From contig OX246743.1 of the NCBI GenBank assembly GCA_945910005.1, positions 7,909,089 to 7,973,088 on the forward strand: 64,000 nt of DNA. The letters are read 5' to 3'. Shown piece after piece: positions 12,128-37,662 of this stretch. Position 1 is the first letter of the stretch. The number at the start of each line of letters is the position of its first letter. The position numbers and the translations under genes were made by a program. This stretch comes from Isoperla grammatica. Taxonomy: Eukaryota; Arthropoda; Insecta; Plecoptera; Perlodidae. The notes beneath the pieces were generated by a model that was not told the origin of the DNA, did not search any database, and worked only from the letters and a program-made list of their open reading frames with translations.

Positions 12128-13445
12128 CAAATTTTGTTCGTCGCGCACAGGTCAAACAGCTTGAGGGATTTGGCTGAAATTTTCGGTCAACACCCGTGAT
12201 TACTAAACTCGATGCTGTTAACATAACCAGCAAAATTCGTTAGGATGCCAACTTACAAAAAATTAATTTCTGAAAAATAAAATTTGTTTATTTATTTAAT
12301 TAAATTAAAACTTACTCACGGATTTTAATTATGTTTCACTTGTAGGTTAACATCAATAGTCTCAAAACTTGACAATAGTTTCAAAATTGTAGGTTCACCC
12401 GTCATGTCATAAAAAAATACCTATTGTTTATTTACGGTAATATTTTTTTCATTTTTAGTGTTCCACCGATATCATTCGCATTTGCGGATCTTTGCAGTTG
12501 AATGCACATAATAAACACAAAAATAGCGTACGCAATCATACCTTTCTCATTATAATTTGGAATCTCGATAGCTGTCATAAAAAGGCTACAATGACGTAAG
12601 ATGCCAACCTACAAAAAATGAGTTAATGAAAAACATTTTTTTTTATTAATTTAATCTAATTAAAACTTACACACGGATATAAATTATTTTTTATATGTAG
12701 GTCCACATCAATAGTACCAACAATTGACAATAGTTTCAAAATTGTAGCTTCGACCGCCATGTTATAAAAAAATATTGTTTATTTACGACTATTAATTTCT
12801 TCATTTTTACAGTGTTCCACCGATATGATTCGCATTTGCGGACCATTGAAGTTAAATGCACATAGTATGCTGCCGAAATAGCTTACGCAGTCAGACCTTT
12901 CTCACTGTGTATTTGGAATTTTGATAGCTAGCATAGTATGGCTACAATGACGTGTTATGTTTTATGACTTTCACGGCAAAAATGCAAATGTTAACAATGA
13001 ACTTGGTCGACAAATTAAAAAGCTTTCATTATGATTTAAAAGCGGGTTATTGTATGATTAATTAATATTACATTTTAGATATAGTCTGTATCTACATTAT
13101 GGAACTTTCCATACACTGATAGGTTTAATAGTTTATGAATTAGAGCCTATTGAGTAGACCACGGTCGAATGAAATTATGCGGAAATCCATCAACTTGAAG
13201 GTTTTAATTTCTTTAAAGAAAACTTCTTAACGGATTTAAATAATATTTCGTGCATTTATTAGCAACATATCAAGAAATAATATTCATAAGTTTTAAGGTT
13301 GTAACTTGATCCGCCATCTTGTAAAAAAATCATATGTTTATTATAAAGGTATTTTTTTTTTTAAAGAGTAATATGATATGCAAATGATTTATCATTTATT
13401 TGATTTGATACATTGAAAAAAATCGCTCATCTGTCAACGCGGAGC
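12005..13445. repeat. Dispersed repeat with ~360-bp tandem internal units
   Basis: Begins GATGAGCGTAGCGAAGCG and continues with a GT microsatellite. Two direct ~357-bp units follow (about 12240-12596 and 12598-12953) sharing blocks such as TGACAATAGTTTCAAAATTG and TGTTCCACCGATAT. A third, diverged partial unit lies at about 13180-13400. The right border TCGCTCATCTGTCAACGC mirrors the GATGAGCG start. The organisation suggests a composite mobile repeat of unknown class. Confidence 0.6.
12064..12123. repeat. (GT)n microsatellite
   Basis: About 28 uninterrupted GT dinucleotides at the start of the dispersed repeat. Confidence 0.97.
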
Positions 13446-16129
13446 GTTTTCCTAGTTTATTGAATAATAGTGAAATGGATTATGTGGATTTTTAATGTGG
13501 TAGGTAGGTACTGTAGATAATAAGCATATCAATATTCAATAGGTGACATCTTGACATGTATAATTATTTATGAGCTATCCCTGCACTCACTCACTCTGTG
13601 GGCGGATGCTCGGTGTAGACTCTGCCCCCACGAATCAGCCATTTCAAGCCACTTAATACTTAATATGTGTGGACGTGTAATTTCTTTTAATTTCTCTACT
13701 GTTTGGTGGTTTCCATGGTGAAGATCACTGTGCACTGTCTAGTCCTAGACCAGTAGCTAGTCCCTCCCTTCGAACTGGGTATAGCGTAAGCTTTAGCATA
13801 CCGCCGGTCCGGTACATGGCTCTCTAGTCCTAGGACACCTTGTCATTGGTCTTGTGCACGTTCACAGGGGAAACATGGCGGCTTATCTACTAGCCGTTGC
13901 GATGACGGTGATAAGAGTGATACTAGTAATAAAATGTGATTCTGTAGGCTATGTCCATTGAAGTTAATAAAGGAATCTTCATCTTTCAATTTTCTAGTTT
14001 TGTGCTATACTACAAGCAGAGACACAACACTGAATTGCGGGGCGAAGCAGGCACTTCTGCCACACGTGTTGTCGACTTGTAGAAAGCAGAGCAGACGAAG
14101 GGAAACTGGTCACACCACCGTCTCCACCCAACACAACTTTTTCAGTATATTCTTACCTATTTTGAAGCCAATGGCCACAACCTCACGCATTGTTATACAA
14201 GATGCACCCTCACCAAATACCTGTGAAACACATTTGTAATCTAATTTATTGTGTATCCTACTAGTTCTTAGTGATGTATGGTTGCATTTATTACATTGAT
14301 GTATTTATAATAGAGCAAAGTAATGCCCATGGGGAGAGTGATAGGATAGTGCTAGGAACATAACATAGTACAGTTATACAACTGGAAAAACTGCAATTTA
14401 TCATAAGAGATCAGAGACTTAAAAGTATGACCAAATTGTGGCAAAAGAAAACTAGCCATGTATTGTACTTATGGTACTACCAGTACCATTCTGTCATATA
14501 ATTAGGACCCCATAAATTTAGTCTTCTTCTTCTCAAATGCCCACATTTGGCTATTATGCCATCAATATCATGCTGGATCTGGTCAACCAGTAGAGACACG
14601 CTTCTTTCTCCACCCTCTTCATGCCGCTCGGCATTATGTGAGGAAATTGGGAGACTAGAGTTAATTTGTCGAACTTTTGATAGGTCAATGTGAATGCAGT
14701 ATTTACTGTAATATAGTATATACATATAAAACGTTTTTGCTAATTTCCACTAAATTTGCCATCTTTATAATTGAAATGTCACAATTCACATTTTTTTTCT
14801 TTTGTATAGGCCTACTGGAGGCTAGCCACCTCTCGAGTCGGAACCAACTTTTGTTTGGAAAAGGCGTATTGAAATATATTGTACAAAAAGTAATTTAAAA
14901 AATTAATTCTTTGCAATTTGCAGTGAAACACAAAAGTAAAAGAGTCGAAATTGTCATTAAAATTATCACTTTCGGGTTTTACTAATTTATTTATAAAATA
15001 TGCAGATGCTACAAAATATTAGGCTGAAATTATTACTAATTTTACGGGGCCCTACCAATTTTTGACGATACCATGCAAAGAGGTAGTAATAATGTACTAT
15101 TCCGAGAGGTTTCTATTCTAGCAATATAAATTATTAGTTTGATAAATATCGGTGCTTGATGGGTGCAGACATGTTTTTACTATGTGATCAGAACAAGTGA
15201 TAGCTATACGAATTTCCTAACATATTAGGAAGAAAATGGTAGGCCTATGTACGGTACTTGCTATTCTGTAGTTCATAAAACCACCACGCGGCTACGCAAA
15301 GAAAAGTAGGCCTAGAGGGTGGTATTCACAATAAATTAATAAGTGTAGTTTGCAGAGTAGGACATTAGTTCTTGTGTATGTGTTTAATTATGGCATGAAG
15401 TACAGAGTTAGTGTTTCCATGCAAACTCAATTAGCTTCTCTTTGTCAACCATGGTCGTAAATCAAGGCATACCGATTTACCTACACATACTTCGGCTGTT
15501 CTTGGCAACAGAATACAATATTATGCCATCACAATTCACAAGTCCATTGTCACTTGTCAGTAAAACTGTACAAGATCCACTTCCAATACCTAGTCATATT
15601 TACATACAGGTGGTCCTACCAGATTTTTGATTAGTAATGATCATACTTGTTATGTCCTGCTGTTTTAGTGCAGCTATCTCCCATGGGATTCTTTGAACTC
15701 TAGTATTATGAAAATCACACCAGTATTTACTATAGTTCCTTGTTTTGCTAAAATTAGTGTTATTATATTTATGGGAGGAAATGATCCTAAAAAATACCTT
15801 AATTAATGTTATCTATATGTTGTAATCTTCTGTGATACATACTGATTACACACTAGTATTATTTAATAACTATTGGCAGCACGTGTTAAGGAATACCAAG
15901 ATTTTGAAAAAGCGTCTTGTGATTGTAACTGGCTGTGTTATGACCAACCAAAGACGCAGCTCGCGTCGAAGAATTAAGAAATTGTGATATGATCTGGATT
16001 TAAAGTATATCAGCCTAATTGTCCACTACTATGGAAGTATTTATGTTGTATTAAGTTTCGGACACTATTTTAAGGTGCTGTAAAAACTAAAATGAAATCA
16101 AATAAATTTTTGATTGAGTATATCTATAT
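13446..16129. other. Spacer between helicase and ATP synthase d genes
   Basis: No supported gene. A short frame at 13875 (ATG GCG GCT ...) has a good start context and meets a donor-like ACG|GTGATAAG, but nothing downstream continues it. A LINE 3'-end remnant lies at 14510-14660. The rest is AT-rich unique-looking sequence. Confidence 0.5.
14505..14665 (-). mobile_element. LINE 3'-end remnant (same family as 24.13-24.36 kb)
   Basis: Shares TCTTCTTCTTCT, GGCTATTATGCCATCAATATCATGC and CCAGTAGAGACA with the element at 24,130-24,240, in the same order. The shared block is in the part that in the other copy lies downstream of a retrotransposon C-terminal zinc knuckle. Too short to classify on its own. 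Confidence 0.5.
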
Positions 16130-16135
16130 TTTATT
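16130..16135 (-). terminator. Poly(A) signal AATAAA for ATP synthase subunit d
   Basis: TTTATT on the plus strand reads AATAAA on the minus strand, about 115 bases past the stop codon of ATPsynD. A normal distance for a short 3' UTR. Confidence 0.55.
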
Positions 16136-16249
16136 TTTACATTTTATACTAACAAACAGTTTTAAAACCTGGGCAAATATGTAATTGAATGTTTTTGTTT
16201 CTCAAATGGCATTGTTCCTACAACCTGCCCCGGGTCCCAGTGGTTCCCT

Positions 16250-16649
16250 TTAGTGGGCGGATGGCTCACGCGGGGGAGCGGTGCCTGGCTGCTCGTCGGC
16301 AGTGTGGGGCCAGAAGGTGGGCCTGTTGATGGGGTCGAGAGCTTCGTTGGGGAAAGCGTCTCTGTAGTCCTCCATGGTCATCTGATCGTAGGGAATGAGC
16401 GAGAGCAATCGCTTGGCCTCTGCGTCATAAGTTGCGATGCGGGCGTTAGAGGCCGCGTTGTAGTCTGCGATCTCTTTGGCCACCGCCTGAGCCTGGGCGT
16501 CCACTTGCGCGCTGACAGTGTCCGCAGGGTACGGAACTTTCAGTGCTTCGAACTGGGTCTGAAAATCTTTCACCATACCGGGTATGGGCACCTTGCTGGT
16601 ATAGGCAGCCCAGTCGATCTTGGGAGTAGATTCTGGGTTGGCCATCATC
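16250..16649 (-). CDS. ATPsynD: ATPsynD exon 2
   Basis: The acceptor TTTGCAG on the minus strand precedes 16649. The exon encodes residues from MMANPESTPKIDW to the stop TAA at 16250-16252. An antisense frame of similar length over this exon is a shadow. Confidence 0.95.
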
Positions 16650-17710
16650 CTGCAAAGAATAAAAACTAAATACATACTGGGCTTACTGATGCCTGGACTT
16701 TCATAGGGTACGTTGGAAATGTGTGTAAAAACAGCTATGAAGTGTTTACGTGCACAAGATGTACCGGTATTAAATAGGTAACAATAATTGCTTTGATGTA
16801 CGTTTTAGTTTTTAGAATTAAATGAGAACTTCCCAAACATTCATCTGAGCAGTGACATAGGCCTATGGGTGGGGGTCTAAATATCAGCGGTAATGACTAT
16901 CAACAAGGAATGTTAGATATCATCGGGTTCACATAGTCATTATGGTTAAGTCGTAATCACTTAAACAGCCTGTACCTACTCAAAAAAGTAAAAAATACTT
17001 CTAACCATTTTAAAAACTGTATTTCCTGGGGCATTTAGTGGGAAATCTGCCCCATGCACTCACCCCATTTCATTGAGAATGGAGCTGGTTGCCTCACTAC
17101 TGATTTCAATGCAACTCGCCCAGGCCAAGGTCTACTGGATTTCCTCCTAGCGGAGTAATTGTGAAGCGCAAAGTCTGTGCCGCTACAAGCGAAGCCTAGG
17201 CCTAGCGGCAATCAAGTAGACCTTGGCCCAGGCCAGCTTCGTTCTCCTGCACAACATATTCCTGGCTACGTCACTGCATCCGAGTGTATTTTAGAACGCT
17301 GTAGATATTCGTACAGTCAGCCATAATAATGGCTGGAAGAGCAGGAACCATGTCCAAGACAGATTCATATCTGCAGCGAAGAAATCGAAATAGGTCTAGG
17401 GACTAGGGTAGGCCTACGCCTGTGCACAAGGGGGTGAACGCCTAGGGCCTAGCCTAGTCCTAATCAAACAAACATTTAGCAGAGGCTAATTCGAAAGCTT
17501 CTCTGCCTACAGCAACTCTTAGCCTAAGCCTAGGCCTACCTCTACGTCTACAGAGCCCTAGCCTAGGCCTAGCCTAGGGATAGCCTACCTTCGTAGATAT
17601 CCATCCGATTTCACTTTGAAGGCAGTCAGCATGGGCCTCTGGTTGGCTGGCACTCTTTCCGCAAGAGCCATCCAGTCAACCGCAGACTGGCTAATCCTTT
17701 TTGCAGCCAT
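16250..17710 (-). CDS. ATPsynD: ATP synthase subunit d, mitochondrial (2 exons, complete)
   Basis: Peripheral-stalk subunit d of mitochondrial F1Fo ATP synthase, nuclear encoded. Exon 1 is 17589-17710 and exon 2 is 16250-16649; the codon AG|G is split across the intron. Total 522 nt, 173 aa, close to the usual 175-178 aa in insects. The N terminus MAAKRISQSAVDWMALAERV and downstream blocks FEALKVPYP, LIPYDQMTMEDYRDAFP and NRPTFWPHT are hallmarks of the family. The start ATG at 17710 gives the expected MAA(K/R)RI beginning. The methionine inside exon 2 (MMANPE) is internal, because exon 1 supplies the conserved first helix. The 939-bp intron contains TAGGCCTA clusters and a small hairpin element. 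The subunit links F1 to the membrane part through the b and F6/OSCP stalk. Nothing looks broken. Confidence 0.96.
17125..17226. mobile_element. Hairpin element copy 1 (CAAGGTCYACT family)
   Basis: CCAAGGTCTACT at the left is mirrored by AGTAGACCTTGG at the right, about 100 bp apart. Inner sequence includes CTAGCGGAG and GCCTAGCGGC. It lies in the ATPsynD intron and shares its ends with hairpins near 18.4, 38.2 and 50.4 kb. Confidence 0.55.
17589..17710 (-). CDS. ATPsynD: ATPsynD exon 1
   Basis: Encodes the first 40 residues and two bases of the next codon, ending CTACGAAG|GTAGGC. It is too short to stand out as an open frame, but it supplies the conserved subunit d N terminus (VDWMALAERVPANQ). 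Confidence 0.94.
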
Positions 17711-18370
17711 ATTATATTATTTTAGTGGAGGACGAATACGAGTGAAAATATTGTGATATAAGTTGAAGAAAAAAGATGGAGACCTCAACCAGCTCCCAGC
17801 TGCAACATATCACTGCTTGCTATACACGTTATTTTGAAGATATCGACTGCACTTAGCAGGCTGTGGATTAGATTAAAAGTGAGTGGCGCGAAAGCCATGA
17901 GCAAGTGTCATGATTGTCATGGCAAGTGGACGTGCAAAAATGTGGAGATAATCTTGTAGACGGTTTGTAATATACATGCTAAAAGACGCAGAGATGTGGC
18001 AAATAAAATAAATATATAAATAAATTCACATTTAGAGTCTACCCACTCAGTAACGAAACTGATTTGCAGTGGGGGACTTTAATTTAAAGTGATAAACCAA
18101 CCCTGTAGCACCTGTAGGCTCCGAACACCATCGACGAGTAAGCGATGCGATAACCAATCAAAGATCGATATTTCAAATACGAAACATATGAATCAGTGAT
18201 TGGACAGTGCGATTTGCGAACACCTGCGGACAAATGCCAGAATCAACTAGACCGATATTAATAAATGTAACATGTGTCATGCAATTTATTAATTGTGGAA
18301 ATAAAGCAATACTACTAGAGCAACTTCGTTGCTAGAACGGCTCCAAAGTCACCGTTTACTTATTCCTAAG

Positions 18371-18420
18371 CCAAGAGTCTACTTGATCTCCGCTAGGCGG
18401 AGATCAAGTAGACCTTGAGA
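18371..18420. mobile_element. Hairpin element copy 2 (minimal palindrome)
   Basis: The core from GTCTACTTGATCTCCGC to its inverse GCGGAGATCAAGTAGAC (18377-18413) is a perfect palindrome with a 3-base loop (TAG). It carries the same AAGGTCTACTTGATCTCCGC end as the longer copies at 50.4 kb, so it looks like a solo terminal hairpin of that family. Confidence 0.6.
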
Positions 18421-18460
18421 AGTAATGGAATTGAATCCACATTAGAAGTTAAAAAACTTC

Positions 18461-18529
18461 TGCCTGAAGCGGGATTTGAACCTGGGACCTTCTGCATTGG
18501 AAGCAGGGATGCTAACCACTGGACCAACG
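18461..18529 (-). pseudogene. tRNA-like remnant
   Basis: On the minus strand: a D-arm-like TGGTCCAGTGGTTAGCAT, an anticodon-arm-like CTGC-TTCCAAT-GCAG with a 7-base loop (CCA at the anticodon position), and a T-arm-like GGTTCAAATCCC. The outer acceptor strands do not pair and the T stem has mismatches, so it is not a working tRNA. It could be a tRNA pseudogene or a SINE head. Confidence 0.55.
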
Positions 18530-19349
18530 TCCAAAGGTAGCATTTAGATATCATACCAAATATGTTTTAATATATTTTTTGAGCGCACACGATATTTCAT
18601 ATTTTGTTTACCTTGCAAGTTGCAGGTTTCTAAAAATGTGACGAAACGTTGCAATTTATAACTATTATATTATATGCTATGTACATAGCATTCTGAAGAA
18701 CAAGGTTAGCGTTCAGAACCATAAAATCTACATTATCACACACAATACATTAAAACTGGTGTATTCTTCTTTCATACATTGTATTTTCTGTTTCAATTAC
18801 AAACATTATTATTTATTTACACGAGCAGCTAAAATTATTTTGGTCCAAATAGATTACATAACACAGCTTTTGCATCAGTTTATGTAGGATATGAACCTAC
18901 ATCCACTCGGAAACGTGGACTAGGCCTAGGTGCCATAAAAGCTTGTGAATTTATTTTATAATAACTTACCATTACTATGTGAAGGTTTCTTAAAACAGTA
19001 CGGTAGATACAAAATGAAATTGCCTTATTCCTGTTTGGATTGTCTTTCCAGTTTTAAATGTGGTATTATTACTCAAGGCTTGCCTTCTGTGGGCTTCTCA
19101 CTACTTATAAACATATACTGTTATTCCAATAATGTACTTACAAACTGAGAATAAAATGCTTTTGAATAGAATTGAAATTGAAATTGAAAATTGAATTTGA
19201 AATATCCCGCCATAAAAGGAGAATCGTTAGTGCCTACTTGCCGTTCATTCGCCATGTTGGAGGTCGATATTCAGGAGGGCTGGGCATAAAGAGGATAGTA
19301 TATTATTATAGTGACGTTTTTATGTAAATGCTACACAATAGAATGCAGA

Positions 19350-33121
<13,772 letters not shown>

Positions 33122-33173
33122 TCAACCTCAACCATCCACACATTCAGGGATAAAGGGGAGTCCAACTTACAAG

Positions 33174-33470
33174 ATTAACGTTTTTTATTGTTGTCTTGAG
33201 ACTTGAGAACGCTTCAAGATACTGACAACGTAATTCAGATGCAGGATTTGGTTTTGTATCAGCTAAACAATGACTTTAAGAAGATAAACTTTACTTTAAT
33301 ATTTTATTTATTGATTATAAATTACGAATTGAATTGATGACTTAAATATCAATCCTAACGATTAAAATATGTGAGTGTTTTAATTGACACAAAATCGAAT
33401 CCCTAGTATGAATCACTTTTTCAATCTTGAAGCGTTCTCGAGATATCAATAAAATATCGTTAATTTTGCA
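33174..33470. mobile_element. Hairpin MITE just after the PRDM stop codon
   Basis: GATTAACGTTTTTTATTG...CTTGAGAACGCTTCAAGAT at 33174-33222 is mirrored by ATCTTGAAGCGTTCTCGAGATATCAATAAAATATCGTTAA at about 33423-33462. It would form a long hairpin in the transcript. Confidence 0.65.
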
Positions 33471-33910
33471 TGGTTTAATATTGTCACTACCCATTGCCAT
33501 TAACTATCAGCCCTGTGTAGTCATCCCTTATGCTGTACCAACACGGTTGTACTATCTGATTCACTTTACCCTAGGTATCCCCTCTCCTTGCTCTGCCTGA
33601 ACTACCCTGCCGGCAGTGATTGCATTGCACTCTCTACTCCCCTCATTCTCCCTGCCTAGTCTGCCTGGATCACCGTATCCATCTTCCTAGACTGATCAAC
33701 TAGTCCCTGGCTGTCATCCGAAACCTAACGGCACATCAGCTAGTTCCATCTCATTTGCTACCATCACTGAACCCCCCCTATTCCCCCCCCCTTCCTCTTG
33801 GTTCTAGTCATCCTAAATACTACCCTTACCAGCACTGCTATTACTGCCTAACTGAACCTAACAGTACTACTTCTACTTCTACTTCTAGTCATTCCAAACT
33901 TGGTGCATGT

Positions 33911-34046
33911 AGTGGTAGTGTGTGGAAACTGAAAGGGGTGGTCCCTAATTATTTTGCCACCGTCTTGTTTATTCATGATAGTGGTAGTGTGTGGAAACTG
34001 AAAGGGGTGGTCCCTAATTATTTTGCCACCGTTTCGTTTATTCATG
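33911..34046. repeat. Two direct ~69-bp repeats
   Basis: Both copies run GGTAGTGTGTGGAAACTG, AAAGGGGTGGTCCCTAATTA, then TTTTGCCACCGT and a TTTATTCATGAT end, nearly identical. A recent tandem duplication. Confidence 0.9.
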
Positions 34047-36656
34047 ATTTTACTTTAGCTATTTGAAATGTAAGATTTATACATGAACAATTTGGTGTAA
34101 CATGAATGATATGATTCGAATTGAATCTGTTCAAAATAGGTTCCCTTGCTTCCAGCTAAGCTTTTAAGTACTGTAACTGTATTGCAATGTGGGAGCCACT
34201 TCTTTCATAACTGCTAAATATAAAATATTTCGGGAAAACAAGGAGTGGTAGCGTGTGCAAGTGATCGAGTAGGAGAACTATTATTTATAGGTAGCTGGTA
34301 GGCTAACATCTTTATCTTCCTGTAAAGTGTCAGTCATTATATTAATTATTTGCAATTCTCCAAAATCTATATGTATGTATGTACAGTATTTTACTGTTCT
34401 TACAGTTACATACATTTTTTTATTATGGCAGAAACTTGTGCTGATGTGAATTCATGAAGATTCATAAAACAAATTGTGAAAAGGAGTTTTATTAATCTTA
34501 ACTTTAAAAAATAATAGTGTATTTATATTAATAGTTTTTACTTTTTATCTTTGTTGATGTGAGATTATTGTTATACAGTCTAATGAATAATATGCTTGTT
34601 TTTGTTATGTTCATTAATCATTAACTATTCATGTACATAGGCCTACATGTGTCGTGATTTTGAATGTTATGTAAGAAAAGTGAACCAAGTGTTCGTGCTG
34701 GCGAATGTGATGTGCACACGCTACCTTTATTTTTTCTTGTTTCCTCGAATAATAGTGCTAAGAGTTCTATTATATACAAAACAAATGTGCAAAGCTCCCA
34801 AGCTGAAATCCAAAACCTCACTGCCCTCAATGCCGTGTCTGAACAGTCTTAGCCCGAACAGCCTTACGGATTTTTACAACATTTTTTCCAAGCGTCTAAT
34901 AGTTACAACAGGGAGAAATCTAAAAATGTTTGAGAAAGTGCATTTGCTTGCTGTCTTATGAAGAAAGGTTAGAGTAATTGCAATTCGTAAACGATTCGAG
35001 GATTGCAGAGTTTTTTTTTTGTTAGGACTTTGGAATAATGGATAACTTGTGGAAATTCAGAGCCATTGCCTGGCCATGTTGGGAAAACTATTTTATATTT
35101 CATGGTGTAACCTTAAAAGGGAACTTATGGATTATTATGTATTATGGAAATTCGGTGCCTCGTGAATTAGTAAATACCAAAGTGGGCCTATTTTTACAAA
35201 GCCAGAATAATTCCATGCAGCCATCATATTGGTATGTAAAATGAATTGAACATGTGTATTTAATATTTATAGTCTTTTCTGTTGGAAGGGCCATCTTAAA
35301 AGGCGATGAAACCCTTGGTACATATGTAGGTAGCATATTATCTTCATGGCAGCTTGTTCTTTTTGTAATGAACTCAACCTCATATTAAAAGAACTGCTCA
35401 ACAGATATCATCCCAACATAATTAGGTATGGTAGTACGCGGATGTATTCAATTGCAGTTACGTATGGCCACCATAGCCCATATTTGAACAAAGCCCTTAT
35501 TTCAAGCTTTTACACCAATGTAGCAAATTTCAAAAAAAGAAAACAACTAAGACACTAGGAATGGCATCAGGCAGCAAATTTTGCAGTCGAGTCAGTTGGC
35601 AGAGGAATCGGATACAAACTGATTCCTTTTTTTTATTTTGAAGGCATATCATGTTTGTGTCGTTTGTGTATGTGTCTGTATCAGTATCAGTATTTACCCC
35701 AAAATGTAACCCCATGATTAACAAACCTAGCCGACTGCTTGGTTTTGGCTGTCTAACTTCCAAATGTAACATGTATCGCCCAAAAAATCTTTTTATATAA
35801 CATTGTCAATAAGCAAAATTGCTGAAATAACAAAAAAAACTTGTATGCTGGTAATTTAAATCTGGATCACTTAAATCAAGGCTGTAACAACGACGATACG
35901 TAGAGGTAATTAATGTGTAGGTAGGTCTTGTGTGTTCTAAAGTATTGGATCCAGCAGGTAGGCCTACATACCTACCTTCTAGTTTATAGTAGTACATAGA
36001 GCAGACAGCTTCCAGAATATTGTGAAGAGTATTACATTTTCATATAACGTCAGTGGTGTTCTTTAAGATAAGAAAAATATATTTTTTTTATCGAATCTCA
36101 AAATTGGATTCGAGTAGAAGAGGATCGAGTGCCCGTCATTGTAGTAGCTATACAACTATATATACGCGACTAAATGTTCCAAACCCCGACTATTATTTAC
36201 TCGGAAGTGTAAGCTAACTCTTCCGCTCTGGTATGCGTGTTCAAGACAGTTTTCGAGTGATGACTTCAGCATTGTTCACTGCCCAATTCCATCTAGTCTT
36301 GGTCCCAAACACAATCCCATCTGTGCCCGTAACATGAAAACCGTTTCCTTTCACTATACATATTTAACAAAAGAATATGGAACGAATAAATATGTTAAAT
36401 TGTACAAATAATTGGACCAAAATATAGTATATACTCATCTTTTATAAAAATTAAGCATTGTATTACTTAAATTTTTGTTAATGCTTTTGATTTTTTGTTC
36501 AGTTTTATGGTTTTTGTTTTGTTTTTTTGTAAAAAAATTACAAGTAACAAATAATAGCAAACAAAACTTAAAATATATTGTTTTTGCTTTGACTCTTTGT
36601 TTGCTGTTTGGTTCTTCTGTTGTGTTATTACTTATTTGGTAACTTTATTTAATAAA

Positions 36657-37662
36657 GTTGAGTTGAAATATTACTCTTCAATTTTTACAAAAGAATAATG
36701 TTTTTGTCCAATTACTTGTATAATTTCCTTCACTAGTTAAATATTGTGCAACTCACAATACATGCCAATATGGTAAGTTTTTTTCTATGTACGTACCTGG
36801 TGTACTTCAATCGAGGTAAACTGCTTGTGGGACTCAAACTCGACGACAAATCATTCACGAGTGTAGGCTAGACTATGTAGTCTTTCATCTTTAAATGTCA
36901 ATGTGATTTTATTACTAGTCATGCAGTCATGCTTTAGATACATAACAAGTGTTTTGTCGTTCAAAACAAGTCGTTTAACTGCTTTATTACTTACATTGTT
37001 ATAGTATTTATATGTTTTTGCAGTGTTTATCTTAGTAACTGTTGATAATTTTATGCATCGAAAATGTTGTATTTGTTCTTATTATATGTAGCTTCAAAGT
37101 TTCAGCAATGATGTCTTTATTTCACCACTTCATGACTCCTATTGGGTTCACTAGTCGGTTTCAACCTCATTCCACCCCGTCTCATGTTACATTTGTATTT
37201 GTGCTTCTATTTATTTGAAGCTATCGAACTACATACTTTGCAGTTTGCACACATCACAAGTAGTAAATGTTAATAATATCAGCCTTGCCATTGCAATAAA
37301 TGAACCAACCATTAAATAGAATATATCATAAGCATAATAAATAGAGTTAAATGTCAGATTACCTGAACATTAAAAACAATGTGTAGTAGTAGTATTCACA
37401 TAATATGAAAAATATGTGGATGTGAGTGCAAGTTAAATACAATTATTTAGTTTATTACAATATTCGGTCCTCAAACAAGATAGCCTATTGTTTTTTCATG
37501 ACTGTGGATATTGAACTATAAGCATTTTCAATTGAAATTGTAGTAAAATAACTTTTATAGGTGTATCTTGTGAACAGCAGCTGCACAAATTGTACGTTAT
37601 GAAAGTGGAAAAACATTTTTTTTGCCACTGCATACAGTGGTTGTGTACACACATTATAGGTG
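36657..37662. other. Convergent spacer between PRDM and Gr-B
   Basis: AT-rich and without a supported gene. The two genes end toward each other here. Nothing repeat-like of note. Confidence 0.5.

Larger units (their letters stand above)
17711..19349. other. Divergent spacer between ATPsynD and the PRDM gene
   Basis: The two genes are transcribed away from each other, so both promoters and 5' UTRs should lie here. I see no certain TATA or initiator element. The spacer also holds a perfect hairpin (18377-18413) and a tRNA-like remnant (18461-18529). Confidence 0.5.
33122..36656 (+). other. Putative long 3' UTR of the PRDM gene
   Basis: No credible open frame follows the stop. AATAAA occurs at 36651-36656 after a T-rich region and could be a distal poly(A) signal; earlier signals may also be used. 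The stretch contains a hairpin MITE (33174-33470) and a duplicated 67-bp segment (33911-34046). Confidence 0.4.

Noticed and set aside
13875..13960. Possible first exon MAAYLLAVAMTVIRV with donor-like site
   Set aside because: No downstream exon continues the frame and there is no homology.
16253..16669. 138-codon plus-strand open frame
   Set aside because: Antisense shadow of ATPsynD exon 2.
18461..18529. Functional tRNA gene with CCA anticodon
   Set aside because: Acceptor strands do not pair and the T stem has mismatches.
35346..35558. 70-codon frame in the presumed PRDM 3' UTR
   Set aside because: AT-rich, no domain, no splice signals; likely chance.
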